Assembly (NCBI GenBank): GCA_964550375.1
Contig: CAZJYX010000010.1
Location: 52,323-116,322, forward strand
Direction: 5' to 3'
Origin: JAAYXS01 sp964550375
GTDB lineage: Bacteria; Planctomycetota; Phycisphaerae; UBA1845; Fen-1342
DNA: 64,000 nt
This document shows positions 10,631 to 19,789 of the stretch, piece by piece (positions within the stretch are counted from its first letter, which is position 1; every line of letters begins with the position of its first letter). Under the pieces are notes generated by a model, which saw nothing but the letters and a program-made list of their open reading frames with translations, ran no database searches and was not told the origin of the DNA. Made by a program: the position numbers and the translations under genes.

Positions 10631-13600
10631 ATGGACGACGGCAAGGCACGAGCTGAGGACCAGAGTCTGGCCGAGGACTTGGTATCGGCGTGGCAGGGTT
10701 GGCGGTTGAAGCGCTTCCCGCGCCTGATGCGCCGGCGCGTCGAGCAGATTCTGCTGGTGTCGAGCGCGTATGACTCGTTCAGTTTCGAGGAAGACGGGCT
10801 GCTGAGCGAGGTGATCTACTCGGAGTATACGGATCTGGGTTTGACGCATGCCCCGCACGTGGCGCGCGTATCGACGGGGGCGGCGGGGCTGGCGATGCTG
10901 CGGGAGGACCGCTTCGACCTGGTCATCGCGATGCTGCGCCTGGGCGACATGGACATCTTCCGGTTCACGCAAGCGGTGCGCGAGGCCTCACCCGGCGTGC
11001 CGATTGTGCTGCTGGTTTCGAGCAATTGGGAGCTGGCCCGCATCAGTCAGTCGCGCGGCAAGCTGGAGGTGGACGGTGTCTATCTCTGGCACGGGGACAC
11101 GAAGATGTTCCTGGCGATCATCAAGAGCCTGGAGGATCGCTGGAACGTGGAGCGTGACACCCGCCTGGCCCACGTTGGCTCCATTATCCTGGTCGAGGAC
11201 TCCGTGCGTTTCCGCTCGTCGCTGCTGCCGATCATGTATAGCGAGCTGGTCAAGCAGACGCGCACGGTCGTGACCGATGGCGTCAACCGACTGCACAAGT
11301 TCCTGCGCATGCGGGCCCGGCCCAAGATCCTGGTGGCGGAGACGTACGAAGAGGGCATGGCCTTCTATGACCGCTTTCACGAGTACCTGTTCGGCGTGAT
11401 TGCCGATGTAAGCTTTCCGCGCGGCGGGCGGCTGGACCCGCAGGCCGGCATCGATTTCATTCGGCGGGTGAAGTCGGACTACCCGGACACGCCGGCGTTG
11501 CTGCAATCGTCGGATCTGTCCAATCGGGCGCTGGCGGAGTCCATCGGCGCGCATTTCCTGCACAAGCGTTCGACGACGCTGCTGGAAGATGTGCGCGGGT
11601 TCATGCTCAACAACTTCGGCTTCGGTGATTTCGTGTTTCGGATGCCGGATGGGCGCGAGGTTGGGCGGGCGGGCGATCTGCGCACGCTGGCGGCCGTCCT
11701 GGAGCGCGTGCCGGCCGAATCACTCGAGCATCACGCCCGGCGCAACCACTTCTCCAACTGGCTGCGGGCGCGCACGGAGTTCGAGCTGGCGCAACGGCTG
11801 CGGCCCAAGCGAGTGACGGATTTCCGCAGCGTGGAGTCGATTCGGCAGTACCTGATCAGGGCGTGCCGGGATGCGCTGCGCGCCAATCGCCGTGGCATGG
11901 TGGAGGATTTCTCGCGCGACCGATTCGACGCCGGTTGTCGCCTGGCGCGGGTGGGCGGCGGGTCCTTGGGGGGCAAGGCGCGCGGGCTGGCATTCGTGGA
12001 TGCCCTGCTGGCCGGCACCGACCTGCAAGCCGAGTTCCCGGGGATTGACATCGAGGTGCCCCGCTCGGTCGTGATCGGCACGGACGTGTTCGACGAGTTC
12101 CTGGAGAGCAACCGGCTGCGGCTGCCGGCCCTGCGCAGCACGGACGATGAACGGCTCACGCGGGCTTTCCTGGCGGCCCGGCTGCCCGAGCGCGTCATTG
12201 GCGATTTGCGCGCCGTGCTGGACGCCGTCCGCACGCCGCTCGCAGTGCGCTCGTCCAGTCTGCTGGAAGACTCGCTCTACCATCCGTTCGCGGGGATCTA
12301 TGACACGCACATGATCCCGAACAACAGCCCGGACGAGGGCGTGCGGCTGGCGCAGCTCTGCGACGCCATCAGGCTGGTCTACGCGAGCACGTATGCCGGG
12401 CGGGCGCGCCGCTACCTGAGCGCCACGCCGCACCGGGCTGAAGAGGAGAAGATGGCGGTGGTGCTGCAGCCGGTGGTGGGGGCGCGGCACGGCCAGCACT
12501 ACTACCCGGACTTCGCCGGTGTGGCCCGTTCCTTCAATTACTACCCCTATGGTCACATGAAGCCGGCGGACGGGGTGGCCATGGTCGCGCTGGGCTTGGG
12601 CAAGCTGGTGCTGGACGGCGAGGCCGGGCTGCGTTTCTCGCCCAGCCACCCGCAGGTTCTGCCGCAGCTTGAACTGGGCGAAGCGTTCCTGAACGAATCG
12701 CAGCGCGTCTTCCTGGCGCTGGACCTCAACGCTCCCGACGGCGGCCCGGGGGCCGACCGCGATCGGGCGCTGGTGCGCCTGGATCTGGAGACCGCCCGAC
12801 GGCATGGCACGCTGGCGTCCGTGGCATCCGTGTGGGTCCGCGAGGAGCAGGCTTTCCACGACGGGCTGAGCCGACCGGGCATCCCCGTCGTGACGTTCAC
12901 CCACATACTGAAGTCGGGTGTGTTTCCCCTGGCGCCGATACTGAAGCAGTTGCTGCAGATGGGGCAGTCGGGCATGAACCGGCCCGTGGAGATCGAATTC
13001 GCCGTGAACCTGGCCAGTGATCCCAAGCAGTTCGCGGTTTTGCAGGTGCGGCCCGCGATGGGTTGCGAGGACGTGCTTGACCGCGTTGAGCTGGGTACCT
13101 GCGCCGGCGGCGACGTTTTGTGCTACAGCCCCCGGGCGCTGGGCAACGGCATAATCGATGACGTCCGGGACGTCGTTTACGTCAAGCCGGCGACCTTTGA
13201 CCCGGGCTTCACGCGCGAGATTGCGGTGGAGATCGGCGGGTTGAACGAAGCGCTGCTGGCGGCCAACTGTCCCTACCTGCTGATCGGGCCCGGCCGCTGG
13301 GGCTCATCCACGCTGGCACTGGGCATTCCGGTCAATTGGGGCGACATCTCCGCCGCCCGCGTCATCACGGAGACGACACTGGACAACTACGCCGTCGAGC
13401 CCTCGCAGGGCAGCCACTTCTTCCACAACCTGGTTACCTACGGCATCGCCTATCTGGCCGTCGATCCGCACGCGCGGCGCGGCGGCATCGATTGGCCCTG
13501 GCTGGAGGCGCAGCCGGCCAGGTACGAGACTGACTACATCCGTCATGTGCGGCTGGCGGAGCCGCTGGAGGTGCGCATCGACGGCAGCACGTCGCAGGCG

Positions 13601-13639
13601 GTGGTGCTCAAACGCGCCGAGCGGGTTATGCCGGAATGA
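10631..13639 (+). CDS. PEP/pyruvate-binding (PPDK_N) protein with two receiver-like domains
   Basis: 1002 residues. Residues about 38-160 resemble a receiver domain, but the phosphoacceptor position (DLVIAMLRLGDMD) has Met. A second receiver (about 183-330) keeps ILVEDS, GVIADVSFPRGG with Asp, and a Lys (HKRS). From about 435 a PPDK-like ATP-grasp follows: GGGSLGGKARGLAF, PLAVRSSSLLEDS, YHPFAGIYDTHM, and late motifs LIGPGRWGSSTLALGIPV and EPSQGSHFFHNLV. The phosphohistidine swivel and the PEP/pyruvate barrel of full dikinases are not seen, so it is not a complete PEP synthase. It probably phosphorylates or senses something under two-component control. Substrate unknown. Confidence 0.82.
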   Translation: MDDGKARAEDQSLAEDLVSAWQGWRLKRFPRLMRRRVEQILLVSSAYDSFSFEEDGLLSEVIYSEYTDLGLTHAPHVARVSTGAAGLAMLREDRFDLVIAMLRLGDMDIFRFTQAVREASPGVPIVLLVSSNWELARISQSRGKLEVDGVYLWHGDTKMFLAIIKSLEDRWNVERDTRLAHVGSIILVEDSVRFRSSLLPIMYSELVKQTRTVVTDGVNRLHKFLRMRARPKILVAETYEEGMAFYDRFHEYLFGVIADVSFPRGGRLDPQAGIDFIRRVKSDYPDTPALLQSSDLSNRALAESIGAHFLHKRSTTLLEDVRGFMLNNFGFGDFVFRMPDGREVGRAGDLRTLAAVLERVPAESLEHHARRNHFSNWLRARTEFELAQRLRPKRVTDFRSVESIRQYLIRACRDALRANRRGMVEDFSRDRFDAGCRLARVGGGSLGGKARGLAFVDALLAGTDLQAEFPGIDIEVPRSVVIGTDVFDEFLESNRLRLPALRSTDDERLTRAFLAARLPERVIGDLRAVLDAVRTPLAVRSSSLLEDSLYHPFAGIYDTHMIPNNSPDEGVRLAQLCDAIRLVYASTYAGRARRYLSATPHRAEEEKMAVVLQPVVGARHGQHYYPDFAGVARSFNYYPYGHMKPADGVAMVALGLGKLVLDGEAGLRFSPSHPQVLPQLELGEAFLNESQRVFLALDLNAPDGGPGADRDRALVRLDLETARRHGTLASVASVWVREEQAFHDGLSRPGIPVVTFTHILKSGVFPLAPILKQLLQMGQSGMNRPVEIEFAVNLASDPKQFAVLQVRPAMGCEDVLDRVELGTCAGGDVLCYSPRALGNGIIDDVRDVVYVKPATFDPGFTREIAVEIGGLNEALLAANCPYLLIGPGRWGSSTLALGIPVNWGDISAARVITETTLDNYAVEPSQGSHFFHNLVTYGIAYLAVDPHARRGGIDWPWLEAQPARYETDYIRHVRLAEPLEVRIDGSTSQAVVLKRAERVMPE

Positions 13640-13665
13640 CGATGGCCGGGAGCGGGCCCGCTTGC

Positions 13666-13693
13666 TTGACACTCCTGCCGGCGGCAATAGAGT
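13666..13693 (+). promoter_or_regulatory. Sigma70-type promoter for the Lpt permease pair
   Basis: Perfect TTGACA (13666-13671), a 16-base spacer, TAGAGT (13688-13693). The start would be near 13700, about 75 bases before the first permease gene. It would drive both permeases and, through close spacing, the response regulator. Confidence 0.6.
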
Positions 13694-13774
13694 GGCCCGG
13701 ATGATTCAGGGCCGCAGGCAGCAGGCACAGAGCAAGGGCGGCGTGGGTGCGCCCGTGGAGCGAGGACGGCGTTG

Positions 13775-15436
13775 ATGGTTACGCTGCACGCCTACGCCCT
13801 GCGCGAGCTGCTCAAGACTTTTGGACTGACGCTCGCCGCCCTGACCGCCGTCTTCACCATGGGCGGCGGCCTCTATAACATCCTGAGCTATGAGGGGGTT
13901 AACGCCGGCGATCTTCTCGGCGTGATCCCCATGCTCATCCCGATCGTGATGACGCTGACGATGCCGGTCGCCGCGCTCTTTGCGACGACGATGGTGTACG
14001 GGCGGTTGGCGGCGGACAACGAGTTGCAGGCCTGCCGGGCGGCCGGCATCAACATCCATCGGCTCTTCCTGGCGGCCGTGCTGCTGGCGGTCTTCGTGGC
14101 GGCCTTCACGCTGCTGTTCGGCGACCTGGTCATCCCCGATTTCATTCACCGCCTCGACCGGTACGCCCGGGCCAACCTGCGCGACATGGCCCTGCAACGC
14201 TTCCAGGTCAAAGGTCACGTGCGCTACGAGCCGCGCGGCGAAACCTATCTGCTCACGGCGCGTAGTGCGAAGGTGCCCACGGCCCGCGCCCTGGAAGAAC
14301 GGGCGCTACCGGTGGCGGACGGCATCAGCTACCTGCTGATCGAAGAGCCCGTATTCCTGCAGATCGATGCGCAGGGCGCGCTGGTGCGCTGTGCCGCGGC
14401 CGAATTCGGCCTGTGCCAGTTTGACGGGCGCACGACACCGATCGAGGTTACGCTGTACGTGAAGGAGGGGCGCGATTTTGACGTGCGTGGCCGTAGTGTT
14501 CGCCTGGGGCGCCAACCGTTGGGACCCATCCCGGTGCCGATTCCATTCAAGCGGCGGGCGTCGATGGTGGACCTGGCCACACTGGTGCGCTGGCGCGAGC
14601 AGCCCTGGGAGACGGACCAGCTCAAGCCGGAGGTGCGCAGTTTCCGGCGTGCCCTTGAGCAACAGCATTTCGCCCAGACGGCCGCCGATCTGATTGCCGC
14701 CGGCCGGCCGCTGGTGCTGATCGGCGAGCGTGACAAGCAGTACAGCATCAGTGCGGCCGGCGCCGAGCCGGGTCGGCGCGGTCTGACGCTGACGGGTGTC
14801 CGGGTTGAGAAGCTGGCGGCGGACGGACAGGACCCGCTTTACTATGAGGCTCCGGTAGCCCTGCTGACGCCCTGGTCGGTGGACCGGCTGGTCGGGGCGC
14901 TGCGCCTTCAGTTGCGGGCTACTGACCAGCCGGTGGTCGAGCACAATCCCCGGGCGCGCGAGTACGCCGCCGGTCGCACGATGACGAGTCTTGCACTGCC
15001 GGATCCGCTGCACGTGCCGGATGAGCTGCTGGCGGACATCGGCCGCTTTACTGATGCCGACATCTTCGATCCGGCCGTGGTTCTGCCGACATCGGCGGAA
15101 CTGGATGAGCAGCGCGCCGGGCTGCAGGTCGAGGCGGGTCGCCAGAGTCGCAAGATGGCGGCGGTCTTCCATTTTCGGCTGGGTTATGCCAGCAGCACCG
15201 TGGTTACGGTGCTCATGGCGGCCGTGCTGGGCGTTATTTTCAGAGGGGCCCGGGCGCTGGCGGCCTTCGCGCTAGCGTGTATCCCGCTGGGCACGGTCCT
15301 GGTGCTGATGGTGATGGCCCGTTCGCTGGGTGAGAAGGAGGGCACGGAGATTCTCAGTCCGGTCTTCACGTGGGGTGGACTGGGGGCACTGGCGTTGGTG
15401 GACGCGCTGATTCTGCGGCTGGGGGTCAGACGCTGA
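13775..15436 (+). CDS. LptF/LptG-family LPS export permease (first copy)
   Basis: 553 residues with the YjgP/YjgQ fold. Three N-terminal membrane helices (first LKTFGLTLAALTAVFTMGGG; second with IPMLIPIVMTLTMPVAALFA; third near residues 90-118), a long periplasmic part (about 120-455), then three C-terminal helices. With LptB it forms the ABC transporter that lifts LPS out of the inner membrane. It is about 150-190 residues longer than E. coli LptF/LptG, the excess being in the periplasmic part. A TTG precedes the ATG at 13775; GGAGCGAGG supports the ATG. It is followed at 17 bases by the second permease. Which is F or G was not decided. Confidence 0.88.
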   Translation: MVTLHAYALRELLKTFGLTLAALTAVFTMGGGLYNILSYEGVNAGDLLGVIPMLIPIVMTLTMPVAALFATTMVYGRLAADNELQACRAAGINIHRLFLAAVLLAVFVAAFTLLFGDLVIPDFIHRLDRYARANLRDMALQRFQVKGHVRYEPRGETYLLTARSAKVPTARALEERALPVADGISYLLIEEPVFLQIDAQGALVRCAAAEFGLCQFDGRTTPIEVTLYVKEGRDFDVRGRSVRLGRQPLGPIPVPIPFKRRASMVDLATLVRWREQPWETDQLKPEVRSFRRALEQQHFAQTAADLIAAGRPLVLIGERDKQYSISAAGAEPGRRGLTLTGVRVEKLAADGQDPLYYEAPVALLTPWSVDRLVGALRLQLRATDQPVVEHNPRAREYAAGRTMTSLALPDPLHVPDELLADIGRFTDADIFDPAVVLPTSAELDEQRAGLQVEAGRQSRKMAAVFHFRLGYASSTVVTVLMAAVLGVIFRGARALAAFALACIPLGTVLVLMVMARSLGEKEGTEILSPVFTWGGLGALALVDALILRLGVRR

Positions 15437-15453
15437 CGGAGGTGCCTGCGCGC

Positions 15454-16539
15454 ATGTCGACCATCGACCGCTATCTCGTGGCCGCCTTCCTCCGCAGCTA
15501 CCTCCTGCTGCTGACCGTCGGTTGCGGTCTGTACATACTCAGCGACCTGCTCGTGAACCTGGACGAGTTCACGGATAACCGCGACCTCAGCTTCGCGGGC
15601 GTGCTGTATGCCATCGCGGACTACTACGGCCACAACCTGCCGCTGTATTTCATGCAGCTTGGCGGGCCCGTGCTGGCTTTCGCCGGGGCGTACACGGTGG
15701 CCATGCTGCTGCGCAACAACGAGATGACCAGCCTGGTGGCGGCGGGCGTGCCACTGCAGCGGCTGGCGGTGCCGATCCTGCTGTGCGCCGCCTTCCTGGT
15801 CGGATTGTGGATGATCAATCGCGAGTTTGTGTTGCCCAATTTCGCCCACATGATCGCCCGGCATCGCAACGACGTCGTGGGCACGCGTGCGCGCGGGATC
15901 GACTTCGCGCGCGACGACAACGACGCGATCCTGACCGCCCGCAGCATCAACCTGCGCGCCGGGCGGCTGGAGAACGTCGTCATCGTCGAGCCGCGCAGCC
16001 ACGGTAGCTACGTGATTCAGGCTGACGCGGCCGTCCACGATCCACAGCGCAAGACCTGGCGTCTGGACGTGGGCCGGCGCATTGTCGAAACCGCTCCCAC
16101 CGACGTAGAGTCGGGCCAGTTCGGCGTACGCTACGAGCCGGTCAGCGAGTACGCCTTCACCCTGTCACCGGAGGAGTTGGTCCTGCGGCAATCGGCCCAG
16201 TGGGCCGGCCTGCTCAGCCTGCGGCAGATGAACGCCCTGCTCAAGAGCCGCAACCTGCCGAACCTGGCCAGTGTGCGGATGAATCGCCACATCTGGCTGA
16301 CGCAGCCGCTGCTGCAACTGCTGCTGCTGGGGCTGACGCTGCCGTTCTTCCTGACGCGTGAACCCATCAGTGTGCTGGTGGCCGGCGGGCGCGCCCTGCT
16401 GCTGACCGGGGCGTTCTTCGGGGTGGCCTTCTGCGCGCACAGCATGACGGCCAGCGACCATGCGGCTCTGGTGGCGTGGATTCCGCTTATAATGTTCGGG
16501 CCGGTGGCGGTTCTGCACATGGCCAACGTGAGGACCTGA
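15454..16539 (+). CDS. LptF/LptG-family LPS export permease (second copy)
   Basis: 361 residues, the usual size for LptF/LptG. Three helices at the start (RSYLLLLTVGCGLYILSDLL; one around residues 60-90; one around 100-125), a periplasmic domain at about 130-270, and three helices at the end (LLQLLLLGLTLPFFL, ALLLTGAFFGVAFCAHS, WIPLIMFGPVAVLHM). ATG 15454 follows GACGGAGGT. It pairs with the preceding gene as the heterodimer partner. No lptB, lptA or lptC is in the window. Two bases after its stop the response regulator starts, so all three are probably one transcript. Confidence 0.9.
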   Translation: MSTIDRYLVAAFLRSYLLLLTVGCGLYILSDLLVNLDEFTDNRDLSFAGVLYAIADYYGHNLPLYFMQLGGPVLAFAGAYTVAMLLRNNEMTSLVAAGVPLQRLAVPILLCAAFLVGLWMINREFVLPNFAHMIARHRNDVVGTRARGIDFARDDNDAILTARSINLRAGRLENVVIVEPRSHGSYVIQADAAVHDPQRKTWRLDVGRRIVETAPTDVESGQFGVRYEPVSEYAFTLSPEELVLRQSAQWAGLLSLRQMNALLKSRNLPNLASVRMNRHIWLTQPLLQLLLLGLTLPFFLTREPISVLVAGGRALLLTGAFFGVAFCAHSMTASDHAALVAWIPLIMFGPVAVLHMANVRT

Positions 16540-16541
16540 GC

Positions 16542-17225
16542 ATGGCTCACATCGTGATCATCGAGGACGAGCCGGATCTGGCAATGGGGTTGCGCGACAA
16601 CCTCGAGTTCGAGCAGCATACCGTCGCCCACGCGCTCAGCGGCGCGGAGGGCGTTGCCCTGGTGGCGCAGCGCCGGCCTGATCTGGTACTGCTGGACATC
16701 ATGCTGCCGGACATTGATGGCTTCGAAGTGTGCCGGCGGCTGCGCGCCGGCGGAGCCACGATGCCGATTCTGATCCTCAGCGCGCGCAGCCAGGAGATCG
16801 ACAAGGTTCGCGGGCTCGAGCTGGGCGCTGATGACTACATCACCAAGCCGTTCGGGCTCAAGGAGCTGCTGGCGCGCATTCAGGCCGCGCTGCGTCGGGC
16901 GGAGATTCGGGCGGCGGCGCGGACGCAGTTCCGGGTCGGCGACCGCACCGTGGATCTGCTGCACCAGAAAGTCGTTGACTCAGGCGGGGCGGAGGCCCCG
17001 CTGGGCTACTACGAAACCGAGATTCTGCGCATGCTTTTCGATCGCCAGGGGACCGCCGTGCCGCGCGTCGATCTGCTGGAGCAAATCTGGGGTGCCGGCG
17101 TCTACCCGGCTGATCGCACCGTGGACAACCACATCGTCAGCCTGCGCCGCAAGCTCGAACCGGATCCCAGAAACCCCCAGCACATCCTCACGGCCCACGC
17201 GGTGGGCTACAAGCTGGTGCTGTAA
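16542..17225 (+). CDS. OmpR/PhoB-family response regulator
   Basis: 227 residues. The receiver domain spans 1-118: acidic pocket EDE at 8-10, phosphoacceptor D52 (LLDIMLPDIDG) and K102 (TKPFG). A winged-helix DNA-binding domain spans about 130-226 (ETEILRMLF, RVDLLEQIWG, RTVDNHIVSLRRKLE). It begins two bases after the LPS permease gene and is likely co-transcribed, which suggests a link to the envelope. No histidine kinase is adjacent. The DNA target is unknown. Confidence 0.93.
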   Translation: MAHIVIIEDEPDLAMGLRDNLEFEQHTVAHALSGAEGVALVAQRRPDLVLLDIMLPDIDGFEVCRRLRAGGATMPILILSARSQEIDKVRGLELGADDYITKPFGLKELLARIQAALRRAEIRAAARTQFRVGDRTVDLLHQKVVDSGGAEAPLGYYETEILRMLFDRQGTAVPRVDLLEQIWGAGVYPADRTVDNHIVSLRRKLEPDPRNPQHILTAHAVGYKLVL

Positions 17226-17308
17226 GGCCGGCCGCCGGCCGGAGGTCGGCGCGGCGCGAGCAACGGCGCCTTGAGCCGCCGGCGACCGGCCCGCAACGAG
17301 ATCAACAA

Positions 17309-18829
17309 CTACGTTTCGTCAGGCCGCCGGATGTCGTACTTGCGGAGGCGATAGCGCAGATTGTCGCGGCTGATTCCGAGCACCCGGGCCGCGTGGGACT
17401 GGTTCCAGCCGTGTTCGTCCAGGGCCTTCATGATCATCGCGCGCTCATACTCTTCCAGCGAAGACGGGACCTCCTCGGCGGTGGGATAGGCGGCCTGATC
17501 GGCGATTCCCGGGGGAAGTTGAGCGGGCTCGATGGTCTGGCCGTCACACAGCAGTACGGCGCGCTCGATCACGTTGCGCAGTTCGCGGATGTTGCCCGGC
17601 CAATCATACGCGCGCAGGAGCTGCAGGGTGTCCGGGCCGATTTCCGGGCGGGGTCGGTCGAGTTCCTGGGCCGCCGCGCCGGCGAAGTGCTCCGCCAGGA
17701 TGGGGATATCAGCCGGCCGCTGCCGCAGCGGCGGCAGCGTGATGGGGAAGACGTTGAGCCGGTAGTACAAGTCTTCCCGAAACGCACCGTGCTCCATGGC
17801 CTGGTGCAGGTCGCGGTTGGTGGCGGCGATGATGCGCACGTCGCAGGCGACCGTCTTGACGCCGCCCACGCGCACGAATTCGCGCTCCTGCAGGACGCGC
17901 AGCAGCTTCACCTGCGTGGCCAGGCTGATATCGCCGATCTCGTCGAGGAACAGCGTGCCCTGATCGGCCAGTTCGAAGCGGCCGATCTTCTGGCCGACGG
18001 CGCCGGTGAAGGCGCCGGCCTCGTGCCCGAACAGCTCGCTCTCCAGCAGTGTCTCGGGCAGTGCCGCGCAGTTGATCGCAATGAACGGGCGCTCGCGTCG
18101 CGGGCTGCGCGCGTGTATGGCCCGGGCGGTCAGTTCCTTGCCGGTACCGGTTTCGCCCAGTAGCAGGACGGTGGCGTCCGTGCCGGCGACGCGTTCGACG
18201 AGGGCGAGTGCTTCCTGCAAGGCGGGGCTGTCACCTACGATCGTCCCATCCAGCCGGACGCCGGCGCGTAGCCCGCGGTTCTCACGTTTGACGGCTTCGT
18301 GCGCCTGGGCGTTGGCCGTGCTGATGGCCGCCAGGTTGGCGAAGATCTGGAGCACGTCGAGATCCCGCTCGGTGAACTGGCCGGGCTGGCGGCGGTTGAG
18401 CACCTCGACGACGCCGATGATATTCCCGCGGTAGCGCAGCGGAGCCGCCATCAGGTCGCGCGTGGTGATGCTGGTCTTGTCGTCGATGCCCGCGAAGAAA
18501 TCTGGATCGCGCCGGGCTTCGCGTACCAGCACGGCTTGGCCGGTGGCGGCGACCCGGCCGGCGATCCCCAGGTCCGCGTCGAACTCCTCGCCGAGCAGGA
18601 GAGCACCCTTCTGGCCGGTGGCCGCCCGGAACACGAGTTTACGTCCCAGGCGGTCGAGCAGGAGGACCGAGCTGCCCTCGGCGTGCAGGACGTGGGCGGC
18701 CAGGCGGGCGATTTCCTGCAGCGTAGCGTCGGGTTCGAGCGACGCGTTCATGGCGGCTGACGCCTCCAGCAACGCCGCCAGCGCAGCTTCGCCGATCGCT
18801 TCGGTCGGCCAGGGGGCGGTGTCGGTCAT
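17309..18829 (-). CDS. GAF-domain sigma54-dependent activator (NifA-like)
   Basis: 506 residues. A GAF sensor domain at about 12-178, an AAA+ domain at about 195-430 with Walker A GETGTGKE (225-232), the sigma54-contact loop GAFTGA (272-277) and Walker B LFLDEIGD (293-300), then a Fis-type helix-turn-helix at the end (WNQSHAARVLGISRDNLRYR). It remodels RNA polymerase bound to sigma54 on GG-GC promoters; the GAF ligand is unknown. It has no receiver domain, so control is by ligand rather than phosphorylation. It converges with the OmpR-type regulator. The 83-base gap between them contains GGCCGGCCGCCGGCCGG, which may fold but has no T-run. Confidence 0.93.
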   Translation of the reverse strand: MTDTAPWPTEAIGEAALAALLEASAAMNASLEPDATLQEIARLAAHVLHAEGSSVLLLDRLGRKLVFRAATGQKGALLLGEEFDADLGIAGRVAATGQAVLVREARRDPDFFAGIDDKTSITTRDLMAAPLRYRGNIIGVVEVLNRRQPGQFTERDLDVLQIFANLAAISTANAQAHEAVKRENRGLRAGVRLDGTIVGDSPALQEALALVERVAGTDATVLLLGETGTGKELTARAIHARSPRRERPFIAINCAALPETLLESELFGHEAGAFTGAVGQKIGRFELADQGTLFLDEIGDISLATQVKLLRVLQEREFVRVGGVKTVACDVRIIAATNRDLHQAMEHGAFREDLYYRLNVFPITLPPLRQRPADIPILAEHFAGAAAQELDRPRPEIGPDTLQLLRAYDWPGNIRELRNVIERAVLLCDGQTIEPAQLPPGIADQAAYPTAEEVPSSLEEYERAMIMKALDEHGWNQSHAARVLGISRDNLRYRLRKYDIRRPDET

Positions 18830-19169
18830 GGCGCTGCGCTCCGGTGGGCTGCGTTCCTAAAGGGTCGGGGCAACATGGTTTAGGAGCCAGAAGGCCGGCG
18901 GCCTGAGCTGCCGGCGAACAGGACCAGCGATTCTGTCGCGCCCGCCGCAGACTCGCAAGTGCCGGCCGGGAGATGTCATATACTGGGGGCTCCGCGAGGC
19001 TGCCGGTCGGCAGGGTTGGGCGCGACGGTGCGGACGGTATTATGGACCGTGAGGGTTTCGGCCGGCAGCATCCGATAATGTCGGGCCGGTCACGGCGGCA
19101 GTCGGCCGGGCGGTCAGCGCGAATAAGTTCGAACCGTTGTTGTCAGCCGGCGTACTCAGAGAGGATGTT
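18830..19169 (+). other. Divergent intergenic region
   Basis: 340 bases between the sigma54 activator (leftward) and the ECF sigma gene (rightward). The only supportable signal is the promoter candidate at 19016-19043. A TATACT at 18979-18984 lacks a -35. No gene was found here. Confidence 0.5.
19016..19043 (+). promoter_or_regulatory. Possible promoter of the ECF sigma gene
   Basis: TTGGGC (19016-19021), a 16-base spacer, TATTAT (19038-19043). ACGGT and ACCGT half-sites flank the -10, which could allow a regulator to bind. The -35 is poor. Confidence 0.33.
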
Positions 19170-19766
19170 GTGGAAAGCTGTCGAGACGAGGAGCTGTTGG
19201 CGCAGTACCTGGCGGGTGATGCCGGCGCCTTCGACTTCCTGGTCCGGCGCTATGCTGATGATCTGCATGGCTTCCTCGTGCGGTTCGTGGGCGACGCCGC
19301 GGCGGAAGACCTGGTGCAGGAGACTTTTCTGCAGGTGCATCTGGCGGCCCAATCGTTTGACCCGCAGCGGTCGTTTCGACCCTGGCTCTACACGATTGCG
19401 GCCAACAAGGCGCGCGACTTCCTGCGCAGCCGGGCCCGCAAGCATGAGCAGACCCTCGACAGCCCCGGCGTTGACGGCGACGGCCCTTCCGCGGCGCAAC
19501 TCCTGGCGGCCGATGGACCGTCTGTCGCGGAGGAGCGCGGCGCTGAAGAAACCCGGCAGGCCGTGCGTGCACTAATAGCGAGAATGCCCGAGCATCTGCA
19601 GCTCATTTTGATGCTCGGCTATTACCAGAAGTTGGCTTACGCGGAAATCGCGGAGATCCTTGATATACCGGTTGGCACGGTGAAATCTCGGTTGCACGCG
19701 GCTGTTACGCGTTTTGCCCGTATGTGGCAAGGGCAGGCGCGCGGCACGACCAGCGGCCGGCCGTGA
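19170..19766 (+). CDS. ECF-family RNA polymerase sigma factor
   Basis: 198 residues from a GTG with GAGAGGA just upstream; a TTG at 19137 is less likely. Region 2 covers about residues 8-80 (DLHGFLVRFVGD, EDLVQETFLQVHLAA, FRPWLYTIAANKARDFLR). An acidic linker follows, and region 4 covers about 135-187 (MPEHLQLILMLGYYQKL, AEIAEILDIPVGTVKSRLH). Both promoter-binding regions are intact. The anti-sigma-like membrane protein starts 23 bases downstream, the usual ECF pair arrangement. Confidence 0.93.
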   Translation: MESCRDEELLAQYLAGDAGAFDFLVRRYADDLHGFLVRFVGDAAAEDLVQETFLQVHLAAQSFDPQRSFRPWLYTIAANKARDFLRSRARKHEQTLDSPGVDGDGPSAAQLLAADGPSVAEERGAEETRQAVRALIARMPEHLQLILMLGYYQKLAYAEIAEILDIPVGTVKSRLHAAVTRFARMWQGQARGTTSGRP

Positions 19767-19789
19767 CTACTGAGAACTGGGCAGTGCAT

